Assembly: GCF_001661345.1 (NCBI RefSeq)
Contig: NW_017962923.1
Coordinates: 310,001 to 374,000, forward strand
Reading direction: 5' to 3'
Origin: Ascoidea rubescens DSM 1968
Taxonomy: Eukaryota; Ascomycota; Saccharomycetes; Ascoideales; Ascoideaceae
Length of the DNA: 64,000 nt
Position 1 is the stretch's first letter; each line of letters opens with the position of its first letter. A program made the translations under genes and the position numbers. This document shows, piece after piece, positions 41,011 to 52,650 of the stretch. Below the pieces are notes generated by a model, which saw only the letters and a list, made by a program, of their open reading frames with translations, did no database searches and had not been told where the DNA came from.

Positions 41011-42548
41011 ATTCAAGCTCCTAAAATACTTTCAAATTCCTCAGTAATTTATATGGAAAATAGCTAGAAATGAGTTCATGGTTTTTTTGACCAAAGTTTT
41101 TTAGATATATTATAGACTTAGCTTTTTTTTTGGATTTCTGTTTCTGTAGGAAGAAACTACAAAAAGATCTGATATATCCAGTCTCACGGATCATGCGTAA
41201 ACGCATTATTCTGCAGAGTAAAATTGGCAGTGCCGTTTTGATGTAAACTTGCAATTTCCGCTTTGGGACAGTTTTGTGTTTGGGGTGTGTTTTTATTGGC
41301 CAGTTTTTTTGTTCGCTGATAAAATACAAATCGCTTTTTATCTCTATTACTCAATTTTTTTAGTTTTAACGCTTTGCCTTACTCTGATTGAAGTCATTGC
41401 TTTTCGTTTTGTTCTTAGCGATTTCTATCCGCCTTTCGGTATTCTTTCTGCTTTAGACTGTATTTTTTTGTTCTTCATAATCACATAAGTTTTTTTTTCT
41501 GAAGTTACCTTGTTCAAAATAGTTAGTGATATTTGCATCAACAATTAAATTTTTTTGACCTTTTTTTTGCTATTTCTTTTCTTTAATAAATTATTAGGTA
41601 GTTTGAATGATTTATTTGTTAAATCAGTTTATTAGACAATGCATTTGTTCCAGGTAAATAATTTTGATATTCTTTCAAGATTACCCAATATTACATAGTA
41701 CCGAAAAAAACGTTCTTCATGAAAAACAATTTCCAAAGAGCTATTGATTTTATTGTTAATTTTAGAATTTATTCAATAGTTAGTTTAATAAGAATACTTT
41801 AATATTCATCAACCAAAACTTCATTAAATTGCAAAAAATGTTGTTATCTAATCTCAAAATGATTATATCAACAAAGTTAAAAAATAATTGAACCATCACT
41901 TTCTGGTGATAATTCAAAGATTGTTAGCTTCAACAAGCTATATGATTGGTTTAGTTTCTGATTTTTTTATCATGGAGTAATTTTCATAGTTCACTGCTTA
42001 GATCAGAATTATTTGAATCTCGATTCTACACTACTCTTTTTGGTTACAAAGTATTAGAATTGTGACTTGAAAAATCTAATTATTTTTGATTAATTATTAT
42101 ATTAACTGTTTTATTTATTTTTTTTAAGAAACCGATACTTTGTTTTTTTTTAACCTCATTTTGATTATTCTTTTCTCTTAGCTGCTGATACTATTTAACA
42201 CTATTTAATTTTCCTATTGTTTTTTTTATTTCTTCTTGTTTCTTCTCGTTTCATTTCATTTTATCTTGCTTTATTTATTTGGATTCCAGCAAAAATTCAC
42301 TTCTTTTATCGTCTATCGGCTCTGTTGCTGAAGAAGCATTGAGAAGCAAAAAAAAACCCAAATTAGTTTTGTGTGTTATTATAACCGATCTACAAAAGAA
42401 AACGCGAATTGTGGTTAGGATTTTGATTCTGTTGATTGGCTATTATATACTATCTGTTATAATATGAAACATACCACATACCCACATAGATAGATTTTTT
42501 AAGTATAAATAATTCATAGCACCACTGTTTAAAAAATTAATTATATAA
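41011..42548. other. Long convergent spacer without recognised genes
   Basis: 1.54 kb between the 3' ends of HOS3 and the zinc-finger gene, unusually long for a convergent pair here. It is T-rich with many T-runs. Short ORFs (41021-41329 minus, 41249-41488 plus, 42279-42467 plus) are low complexity and lack recognisable content. I saw no tRNA boxes. A non-coding RNA or replication element is possible but not supported. Confidence 0.4.
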
Positions 42549-43817
42549 TCAGTTTAACATATCACTGATTTTCAAAACTTCTTCCCTCCCTAAAAGAGAA
42601 GGCTCTCCATTTGAGATTCTAGAGGCATTAATCAGAGAGGTTTTCTTGCTATGTGTTAACATATGTTTTTTGATTCTCCAACGTCTATGAGAAGTCATGC
42701 CACAAATACCACATTGTTGACCTGGCGGTTCATGCTCCTTGACATGTTGAACAAGAGCATCCTTTTCAGCAAAACCAAAAACAGAGTAAATACAAGATTG
42801 TTTCTCACATTTATAATTATGGGAGGCTTGGTGGTTGTAATAATCCAAGTGATGCGCAAACTCTTCTAGCGCTGTGAAGATTAATGAACAAGAGTTGCAT
42901 TTGTATCCACCTTTTTTCTTTGCATTCAAATCGATCTCTCTGTTATCATATAGAAGTTTGGATATTGGAACTCCATTATTATGTTTTGGTTGAAAGTTAT
43001 ACTTTTTGTTTTTTCGAAAAAAAGGCTTTTTAGCACTACAACCAGTTTTTTTAGATTTGTTATTCAGGTCACAAGAACTATGGCTACTATCGTCAATAAT
43101 TTGATGTGAATTTGAATGGGAAACTGGTTGAGTCATCCCATGGTTGCCTTTATGAAGTTTTTTAGCAAAACCCGGTTTCTGAGGTTGATCATAGGCATGG
43201 AAAATAAAATTAGCTTGAGAATCACTATGAGTTTTAGAATCAGCATTATCTGTAAAAGAAGTGGAATTTGGGGCCCTACAAGAAACAGTATTATTGATAA
43301 TGCCTAAACGATTTGATTTAAATGAGTTACTACAATTTAGATTATCTATGCAACCATAATTAACACTGTTATTTCTCAAAAGGTTTTCACAATAAGAAGC
43401 AGAAACATTATTTCCACTATTAAAATTATTATTGAAGTTCAAGTCATTATTAAAATTGACCAAATTACCTGGACTATCATTTATAAATTTGGCATTAGCA
43501 AAATTGACAATATTATCAAATTTATCAAGAAATTTATTGCCATCCAATGAATTGAAATGGGAATTATAAATGGTATTTGGTCTTTCATTAAGAGCAACAG
43601 AATTAAATGCTAAGTTATTAACAGGACCAACAGAAGAAGAGGGAGAAGCAAAAGAAGAAGCACATTTCGAAGTATAAGTAGATGAAGGAGAAATGTTTGA
43701 GGTGACATTGTTTTCTAAGGAATTTTCAAAATTATTTCTTGTTTTCAAAGCAGAAGAAGAATCATTATTATAAGTTCTATAGCTACTGGTAACTGGATCT
43801 GTATGATTTAAAAACAT
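42549..43817 (-). CDS. C2H2 zinc-finger protein, probable transcription factor
   Basis: 422 residues. The N-terminal ~290 are Asn/Ser-rich and disordered. Three zinc-finger-like modules sit at the C-terminus: YKCNSCSLIFTALEEFAHHL...H, YKCEKQSCIYSVFGFAEKDA...HVKEH, and QCGICGMTSHRRWRIKKHML...H. A short tail ending in EEVLKISDMLN, which could form an amphipathic helix, follows. A C-terminal finger cluster plus helix recalls the meiotic repressor Rme1, but the match is too loose to name it. The gene has one of the longest upstream regions in the window (over 2 kb), common for tightly regulated yeast regulators. Confidence 0.75.
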   Translation of the reverse strand: MFLNHTDPVTSSYRTYNNDSSSALKTRNNFENSLENNVTSNISPSSTYTSKCASSFASPSSSVGPVNNLAFNSVALNERPNTIYNSHFNSLDGNKFLDKFDNIVNFANAKFINDSPGNLVNFNNDLNFNNNFNSGNNVSASYCENLLRNNSVNYGCIDNLNCSNSFKSNRLGIINNTVSCRAPNSTSFTDNADSKTHSDSQANFIFHAYDQPQKPGFAKKLHKGNHGMTQPVSHSNSHQIIDDSSHSSCDLNNKSKKTGCSAKKPFFRKNKKYNFQPKHNNGVPISKLLYDNREIDLNAKKKGGYKCNSCSLIFTALEEFAHHLDYYNHQASHNYKCEKQSCIYSVFGFAEKDALVQHVKEHEPPGQQCGICGMTSHRRWRIKKHMLTHSKKTSLINASRISNGEPSLLGREEVLKISDMLN

Positions 43818-45955
43818 TTTAAAAACTTGACTTTAAATAAAACCAAAATAAATAAATAAATATAGATAAGAAATTATTGAAAACAAAAATAATTTAGTAA
43901 AAAACCAATAATGAAAACAATTAAAAACAATAATTGTGAATGAAAAGAATATCAGAGCAGAATTTGATTTTTATATTTAATAAAAAACTCAATAATTAAT
44001 GATTTTATCCCCTTATTTTTTTAACTGATAAGTATAATTTAAGAAGGAATGGAAAAAAAGAACTGGAAAGAAAAATATGTTAAATAATGCTAAAAAAATA
44101 AGCAAAACCCACTCTTCACCATTTTCAGTATTTCTGTAAAACAATTGGTCGACATGTAACTTCCAAAAAATCAATTCAACTTGAATGAATCCCACTTTTT
44201 TATCAGTTAGGTATATTTTTTTTTATCATTCTATTGATTGAGACTTTTGACTTTATAAAGTCTCAGATAAAATTTAAATAATTCTCACACAAAAAAATTG
44301 TTGTACAGAACCAAAAACATAACATATTAAAGTAACTTTTTTTTTTTGAAAAGTGAAAATTTTATTTTAAATTATTTCCTTTCAAAAAAGATGATTATTA
44401 ATTTTGATTTTCATAATATCATTTAAAACAAATAGAATATGGCCAATGATTAATTTATTATTATTATTACCAATTATTTTATTGAATTTTTTTTTCAATT
44501 TTTTGTAGACTTTTTTCTCAATTTTTTTTGTAAAGTCTTTTAAAATATTTTTTGTGAGTACTTCTCTAAATGATTTTCTAAATTAGGTTTTCCTTTACTT
44601 TTTAAAATTAAATTGAATTAAAATATTGTAATAAAGAAAAGTAAAAAAGATTTCAAAATTTACCCGAGACAATAGAAAGATATTAAAATTTAACAACTGA
44701 GCAGAAAAAAGAACAAAAACAAAAAAGAAAGTAAAAAAGCCCACAGTTTAAATAACTGTTTCGCTTTAAATAACCCTTGAAGCAATGAATGTCTTGAATT
44801 TTACACAAAAAAAGTTGCATAATTTTCTTATTTTAAATTTTAAATAAAAAAACAAGTTGTTGAAGAAAGAGTAGAATTTAAATAATTAAAGCAAGGCTTT
44901 AATAAACAGGGTCATTAATTCATTAATTAAAAATGAAATTGTAGAGAAATCATATGAAATGTTATATGAAATAAGAACAAACAATAATATTCTTAAATTT
45001 AACCAAACAAGTAATAGAAGTAGTTTTTCTTGTGGTTGAATAAACAAAATATGGATGGTATTGATAATATAAATGACATCGTTTTTTTTTAGTTTATGCT
45101 ATAAAACATGAGATAAAAAAAACAAAAACCATTTGAATTTTCTAATCAGAAATTTAAGCATGTTGATAATTATCTCATAAAATAACTGCCATATTATAAG
45201 ATAAAATAGGATAGAATGAGATAAGATAAGATGAGATAAGATAAGATAAGATAAGATAAGAAATTACCATGTAATTTAAAACAGTGAAAAAAATAATAGA
45301 ATGAGCAACAGATAGATATTAACCCTTGAAATCAATATGAAAAATCTATTTCAAAATATTGAATCAAAAATAATTCCAAAATAACATGAAAATAATATAG
45401 GCATTAAAAAAAAGCTCCATTTGACCTGGCTTAAATCTTTTTGATATATTGTCATCATTTACGCTGTATAATAAGCTTAAGATCTTTAAACACAAAATAA
45501 CTTATTATTAGACCAAAGCAAGAAGTTTAAAAGATCGCTAGAGAAACAAAAACATTGTACTTTGTAAATGGGAAGATCTGAACTATAGTTTTAGTTATGT
45601 TTTCTAGTTTTCATCGATTTCTCCAATGCTAACCAGAATCAAAACATGAAAGAATAAAAGCATAAAAGCATAAAAGACGAGATAGACACCAGGAAAACAC
45701 ACAAAATTGCAAGTGCTAATTTTGGTTAAGCAAAGAGAATTTAATCCAAAGCTTCTGGAAGGTAAACAGAAGCAAGCAAAAAAAATCAAAGCAGCAGTTG
45801 GGGCTGAGAAGATAGGAACAGCCTGAAATGTTTGCAGAAGAAGAGCCAGTGTTAGTGAGTGGCCCATTTTTGGGGGAGGTTGAAGACAGTGCTTTTGGTG
45901 TTTCTGCTGTTTTTGGTGCTTTGGTTTCTTGAAAGCCAAAAGGAGCCAAAAAAAC
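43818..45955. promoter_or_regulatory. Long AT-rich upstream region of the zinc-finger gene
   Basis: About 2.1 kb with no credible gene, bounded by the zinc-finger start and the tRNA-Ile. It is strongly AT-rich and contains the GATAAG array listed separately. From about 45720 it becomes GC-richer towards the tRNA. Short minus-strand ORFs at 45604-46070 run over the tRNA and are rejected. Confidence 0.45.
45220..45260 (+). repeat. GATAAG array (7 copies)
   Basis: Seven GATAAG words occur between 45220 and 45260 with a 5-bp period, interrupted once by ATGAG. It is both a simple AGATA microsatellite and a cluster of the core site for GATA-type zinc-finger factors (Gln3/Gat1 class in yeasts). It lies about 1.4 kb upstream of the zinc-finger gene. 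Confidence 0.8.
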
Positions 45956-45961
45956 AAAAAA
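45956..45961 (-). terminator. RNA polymerase III T-run terminator of tRNA-Ile
   Basis: Six T on the minus strand directly after the tRNA 3' end, with a second T-run (45948-45954) behind it. Confidence 0.8.
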
Positions 45962-46035
45962 TGGTTTCTAGCAGGATCGAACTGCTGATCCCCGCGTTAT
46001 TAGCACGGTGCCTTAACCAACTGGGCCAAGAAACC
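45962..46035 (-). tRNA. tRNA-Ile (anticodon AAT)
   Basis: A 74-nt cloverleaf on the minus strand. The acceptor stem GGTTTCT pairs with AGAAACC, with discriminator A. The A-box region is TGGCCCAGTTGGTTAAGGC. The anticodon loop reads CTAATAA with anticodon AAT (read as IAU), and the T-arm/B-box is GCAGTTCGATCCTGC. It is nearly identical to the S. cerevisiae tRNA-Ile-AAT and has no intron. CCA is not encoded. It lies about 200 bp upstream of HAM1. Confidence 0.97.
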
Positions 46036-46231
46036 AAAGAAACAGCAAGCAGAACACTGTTGATTTTCAAAAAAACTATTTCTGCAGCCTTTTTCCAGTT
46101 TATTTTTTTTTATGACAAAACGACGCGATCACAAAACACAAGGTGTGTTCTTAGCGGTTATTTCTAAAAAAAAAATAAAAAAACAACACTTAACACTTTT
46201 GAGAGCTTTGATGGTCTTTGCTTGAGTCAAA

Positions 46232-46849
46232 ATGGTTAAAGAAGTGGTCTTTGTGACTGGAAATTCGAACAAGTTAAAGGAAGTCGTCTCCATTCTCTCG
46301 GGACCCAGTTTTGACTCACAGGCTTCTGTTAATGTCGTAGGCCATTACAAGATTGTGAATCAATCTTTGGATTTAGATGAGGTGCAGGGCACTATATCTG
46401 AAGTAACAATAAAGAAAGCCCAACAAGCTGCAAATTGGATTAATAAACCGGTTTTGGTTGAGGACACTGCTTTGGTTTTCAATGCCTTTTACGGGGAAAA
46501 CAATGGTGTCAATGATTTGCCTGGTCCTTATATCAAGTGGTTTTTGAAAAATTTAGGTCTAACTGGTTTGATCAATTTGCTATACAAATTCGATGATAAA
46601 TCTGCTAAGGCTATTTGCACTTTTGGCTATTGCGAGGGTCCAAATCAACCTGTTTTATTGTTCCAGGGCATCACTGAAGGTATTATAGTTGATAAACCTA
46701 GAGGCCCAACAGATTTTGGGTGGGACCCTATTTTCCAACCTGTTGGTTTTAATGAAACTTATGCTGAACTAGATAAGAAAGTTAAAAACTCTATAAGTCA
46801 TAGATTCAAAGCTTTAGATAAAGTGAAAGATTTTTTTCTCAATAATTAA
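46232..46849 (+). CDS. HAM1: Inosine/xanthosine triphosphate pyrophosphatase Ham1
   Basis: It hydrolyses ITP, dITP and XTP to monophosphates, keeping deaminated and analogue purines out of DNA and RNA. At 205 residues it is the usual length. Motifs: the substrate-binding [13 protein letters not shown] at the N-terminus, [14 protein letters not shown] with the catalytic acidic residues, [37 protein letters not shown] and SHRFKAL. Convergent with SFA1 (182-bp spacer). Confidence 0.96.
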   Translation: MVKEVVFVTGNSNKLKEVVSILSGPSFDSQASVNVVGHYKIVNQSLDLDEVQGTISEVTIKKAQQAANWINKPVLVEDTALVFNAFYGENNGVNDLPGPYIKWFLKNLGLTGLINLLYKFDDKSAKAICTFGYCEGPNQPVLLFQGITEGIIVDKPRGPTDFGWDPIFQPVGFNETYAELDKKVKNSISHRFKALDKVKDFFLNN

Positions 46850-47031
46850 TTGTTTGATTCTAGTGTAAACAAAGTACATATAAATTTACGCATACATATT
46901 TACACATATATATTTATATAAATGAATGAATAAATGAATGGATAGATAAACGAGTAAATTAATTCATCGTGTGTTTTCCTCATCTAAACAATAAAAATTA
47001 ATATTTATAATCTAGATGAAGAAGTTGATAG

Positions 47032-48924
<1,893 letters not shown>

Positions 48925-50457
48925 ATGTCTCCCAGAGTTTCCTCTTCTCGTCGCAGCGCTCAGTCTGTTGCCAATGGCACCAAATCACAGCTTGATCAGA
49001 ACGCCCAATTTATCGATCTTTCCTCAACTTCTTCTGCTTCTTCTGCCTCCTCCAATCACTCAAACTCCTCCACAGCTTTGAAAAATGCTGTATCTGACAC
49101 TATCCCTGACAGGACCAGATCTTCAAGAAAAAGAAAATATAACCAACTGATAAAAGGTTCACATCAAGATTTCACATCTGATTCTCGTCTCAATCGTTCT
49201 GAACCTGAATCTGAGCTTGATCATTTGCGAAAATTAAAGGAGTTTCGTAAAAAAGAAATTGAATATGATTCAAAAATCCCAGAGATTTATAAAAAATATC
49301 GCCCAAAAGGTTTCCCACTTGATTTGCCTGATGATATCCAAACTAGAAAAGTCAGAATATACTGTGATGGTATTTATGACTTATTTCATTTGGGCCATAT
49401 GAACCAACTAAAACAGTGCAAATTGATGTTTCCAAATGTTTTCTTAGTTGTTGGTGTTCCAAGTGATGAAATTACCTGGAAAAATAAAGGTTTAACCGTT
49501 TTATCTGACACTCAAAGATGCGAAACTCTATTACACTGCAAATGGGTTGATCAAGTTATACCAAATGCCCCATGGGAGCTTAATACAGATTTTTTACTTG
49601 ACCATAACATTGATTTTGTAGCTCATGATGATCTTCCCTATGCTTCTGCTAACTCTGACGATGTCTATAAACCTATAAAAGAATTGGGAAAATTTTTAGT
49701 CTCCCAAAGAACTGAAGGTATCTCTACTTCCGATATTATAACTAAAATTATAAGAGACTATGATAAATATTTAATGAGAAATTTTGCTAGAGGCGCTACA
49801 AGAGAAGAACTAAACGTTTCTTGGCTCAAAAAAAATGAATTGGAATTTAAAAAACATATTAATGATTTTAAATCTTATATAAAAAAGTCCAAATCAATCT
49901 CAAATGTCTCAAAAGATTTATACTGGGAAATTAGAGAATATCTTAAAATAAAAGCATTTAAAAGAATCACTTCCACTCCAAATTTCAAATCTCTATCAAT
50001 GAACACAAAATCAATTCAAAATAATATCTTTAATAACAACAAAAACAAAAATACTACCATTCATTCAGATTCTGAAATTAACAATTTCGATAATAACAAA
50101 TTTATTGACAAAAATAATATCAATACCATTAATGATAATATCAATGATAATATTAATAAAAATAAAAACATCAACAATAGTACTAATAGTCTGTCTCATG
50201 ATGAAGATTCATTTCCTGGTTATATGTCTCCAGCTACTGATTTTGCATCAAGATACTCCCTAGGTCATCCTTCACAACAACCAAATAAGAAATCCTTTAT
50301 TGATAATTTTAAAGGTTGGATTAGTAGAAGTGAAAACCCCTCTGATTTAGAATATGATGATGATGATGATGACGATGATGATAATCGTGATGACAATGAA
50401 GATAATGATAGTGACAATTCAAGAAGATCTTCTGGTCAATATTTAACAGTTGATTAG
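48925..50457 (+). CDS. PCT1: Choline-phosphate cytidylyltransferase Pct1
   Basis: The rate-limiting enzyme of the CDP-choline (Kennedy) pathway: phosphocholine + CTP to CDP-choline. The nucleotidyltransferase core shows VRIYCDGIYDLFHLGHMNQL with the HxGH motif (about residues 151-154), VVGVPSDEITWKNKGLTVLS, WVDQVIPNAPW, FVAHDDLPYASA and the RTEGISTSD CTP-binding signature. The amphipathic regulatory part begins DYDKYLMRNFARGATREELN. The C-terminal ~130 residues are Asn-rich and end in an Asp run (50359-50390). I start at MSPRVSSSRR; the 25 upstream in-frame residues are hydrophobic promoter translation. 510 residues. Confidence 0.93.
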   Translation: MSPRVSSSRRSAQSVANGTKSQLDQNAQFIDLSSTSSASSASSNHSNSSTALKNAVSDTIPDRTRSSRKRKYNQLIKGSHQDFTSDSRLNRSEPESELDHLRKLKEFRKKEIEYDSKIPEIYKKYRPKGFPLDLPDDIQTRKVRIYCDGIYDLFHLGHMNQLKQCKLMFPNVFLVVGVPSDEITWKNKGLTVLSDTQRCETLLHCKWVDQVIPNAPWELNTDFLLDHNIDFVAHDDLPYASANSDDVYKPIKELGKFLVSQRTEGISTSDIITKIIRDYDKYLMRNFARGATREELNVSWLKKNELEFKKHINDFKSYIKKSKSISNVSKDLYWEIREYLKIKAFKRITSTPNFKSLSMNTKSIQNNIFNNNKNKNTTIHSDSEINNFDNNKFIDKNNINTINDNINDNINKNKNINNSTNSLSHDEDSFPGYMSPATDFASRYSLGHPSQQPNKKSFIDNFKGWISRSENPSDLEYDDDDDDDDDNRDDNEDNDSDNSRRSSGQYLTVD

Positions 50458-51407
50458 ATTTTTGAAACTATTATTTTTATCCTTATTTATTATCCTTATT
50501 ATCCTTATTCTTATATTTACCGCTAAAAAAATTCAATCGTTTTTAAGTTTTTTTGTGTTTTTAATAATTTATAATAACACTTTATCTTTTTTGTTTTTTT
50601 ACTGTATTTTGATGATTATTTTTTCTTTATTAATCTCATACTATATCTGCTAATTTAAGTCACAAGCTTTTTATATTTTTATATTTTTAATTATTTCACC
50701 TACTTGTACATCTTATTACCTTCATTTTCAATTATATTAATATTTACCAATTTTTTATCTTTGTTTTACCTTTCCTGTAATTTTATAAACTTCATTTCAA
50801 ACCCAAATAAGTTCAGAATCTTTAAGCATTGAATTAATTGATTGGAATCGTTCTTCAATCCTATTTATCTTGATCCAAAATTAAGGGAGTAATAGATTTT
50901 TATTATGATTGCATTCACAATAAACGATTCTATTTTTGTTCTAAGACAGATTCATTAATTTTAAATACTTTTTTAATAGGTCTTTAGTTGAAACTATAAC
51001 ATACCTCATCGCATTTTCAATTTGAGTAAAGCTGTATAATTCCTTCGAGAATCTTTTTTTGAAAGCTAATATTCTCTAAGGTGTGCTACTTAATAAATAT
51101 TATGTTACAAATGATTTATGTCTCAAACCAAAAAAAATTTTACGGAAGTCAGTGTGAATAATATGTAGTACATATTTTAAAGGTCACAAAATAAACAATA
51201 GTAAAATAAATGTTTATTGATAAGATTTCATTATGAACTAAAATAAATTAGAGCAGATAATTAAACAATAAGAAAATAAAAAAATAAGAAAATAAAAAAA
51301 TAAGAAAATAAGAAAGTAAGAAAGTAAGAAAGTAAGAAAGTAAGAAAGTAAGAAAGTAAGAAAGTAAAAAAAGAATAGTTGATGAAAAATTTTATAAAAG
51401 ATTTCAA
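50458..51407. other. AT-rich convergent spacer with octamer repeat
   Basis: 950 bp between the 3' ends of PCT1 and the spliced gene. T-rich at first, ending in A/G-rich repeats next to the spliced gene's stop. Only low-complexity ORFs were seen. Confidence 0.5.
51312..51367. repeat. GAAAGTAA octamer x7
   Basis: Seven perfect 8-bp copies, preceded by related AAATAAGA units from about 51268. It lies 40 bp beyond the stop of the leftward spliced gene, so on the transcribed strand it is a pyrimidine-rich 3' sequence. Confidence 0.9.
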
Positions 51408-52354
51408 TCATTGAGGACTAGTAAAAGCAGTAGCAATAGGGGAATTTGTCTTAATATGGCCACATTCAACTTCAGACTCAACTTCAATCTTATCATTAGT
51501 ATTTTTCTGATTTTGGGATTTAATGAAAGCCAACAATTCATTTCCATTAATGATTTCTTCATGGGGATCCATGAGATATAATTTGTTGGTATAATAAGTT
51601 ATTCTTCTTGCTTGCAATTCCAGCATATCATCTGCACTTGGATTAAAAGGAAAATCATCTACAAAATTGTTATCATCAGAAATTGAAAATGAAGAATCAT
51701 CAATCAATGCAGGATAGCAATCGTTGGACCAAATTGTGTCGCCTAAGGGGAAAATTGGAACATCAAGAATCCATTTAGATACTTTTTCTTTATGAGGCAT
51801 ATTTGAAGCTTGTCTTGGTTTAAAAGATTCAGGAAATGTATTCATTTCAGTTTCATAATGAAAAAATTTCTTTTTATTATCATTAGCATTTCTACTATTT
51901 CTACTATTTCTATTATTTCTTTTATTTCTATTTGTACCATAATTATCCACTTTATTTAAGTTAATAAAGTCGTTATGAACAATTGAACTTGGCTTTGAAC
52001 CTGTGGCAATAAATTCTTCATAATTTTGAGGAAAGGATTGAGGAGGCAAGAGAAAGGTTTTGGGAGAAAAGTTTTGATGAGCTAAAGAAGGGGATAAACT
52101 TTTGTTTGGACTTTTTGCTGTATAATGATTGTGAAGCAAAGGAGAAACATAAGCAGAATCTGGAGGAGCAGCCATGTAAAATGAAAAATCCGGTCTAAAT
52201 AGTTTATTAGGAACAGGAGTTAAATACTAGAATAAAATATAAACGGAAGTTAGAATCTTAGTTATCTTAACTGAATTATAATAATTTAATAAAATATGTG
52301 TTTATTTACCATATTATCATGTAGAGTATCCATTTTTTGGTAACAATCAACCAT
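51408..52354 (-). CDS. Two-exon gene, fungal protein of unknown function
   Basis: The long exon (51408-52226) is open from just after an AG and lacks its own start until MAAPPDSAYV at 52175. The 17 codons before that Met (YLTPVPNKLFRPDFSFY) look protein-like and are preceded by an in-frame TAG that is the end of a candidate intron. Splicing 52227-52309 joins them in frame to a 15-codon first exon (52310-52354, MVDCYQKMDTLHDNM). Total 287 residues. Features: Ser/Pro-rich N-terminal third, an Asn/Arg run (NRNKRNNRNSRNSRN), and a conserved-looking block EKVSKWILDVPIFPLGDTIW followed by an acidic stretch and LQARRITYYTNKLYL. I do not recognise the family. If the intron is wrong, the gene starts at 52175. 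Confidence 0.65.
52227..52309 (-). other. Predicted spliceosomal intron (83 nt)
   Basis: On the minus strand it begins GTAAAT after ATG and ends TTCTAG. A branch-point-like TTCTAAC lies at 52249-52255, about 22 nt from the 3' end. Phase 0; both flanking exons stay in frame. The donor differs from the usual GTATGT/GTAAGT, which lowers confidence. Confidence 0.6.
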
Positions 52355-52650
52355 GTTATTATTTCTTTTAAATAAACAAACAATCCAAATAAATAAAATA
52401 AAAAAAATTAAAAAAAAAAAATTGATATTAATTGTTTCTCACAAGAAACTAAAAATAAGAAAAAGGAATTGATCAAAAGAAATTGGATTTATATTGAAGG
52501 ACCAACTGATAGAATATTGTAAAGATAAAAAAAACCAAAAAAACACAAAGACAATTTTTGTGTTTAAACTTGAATAAACTTAGAAAATGAAAACAAAAAA
52601 CTAAAGAAAATTCCGTTTTAGTGTTTTTTATGTTTATAATAATAAGCGAG

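Noticed and set aside
45220-45260. GATAAG run considered as a telomere-like or satellite array
   Set aside because: Only seven short words with a 5-bp period; too short, and better read as a microsatellite or GATA sites.
45604-46167. ORFs running across the tRNA-Ile on both strands
   Set aside because: The tRNA cloverleaf is clear; the ORFs are incidental.
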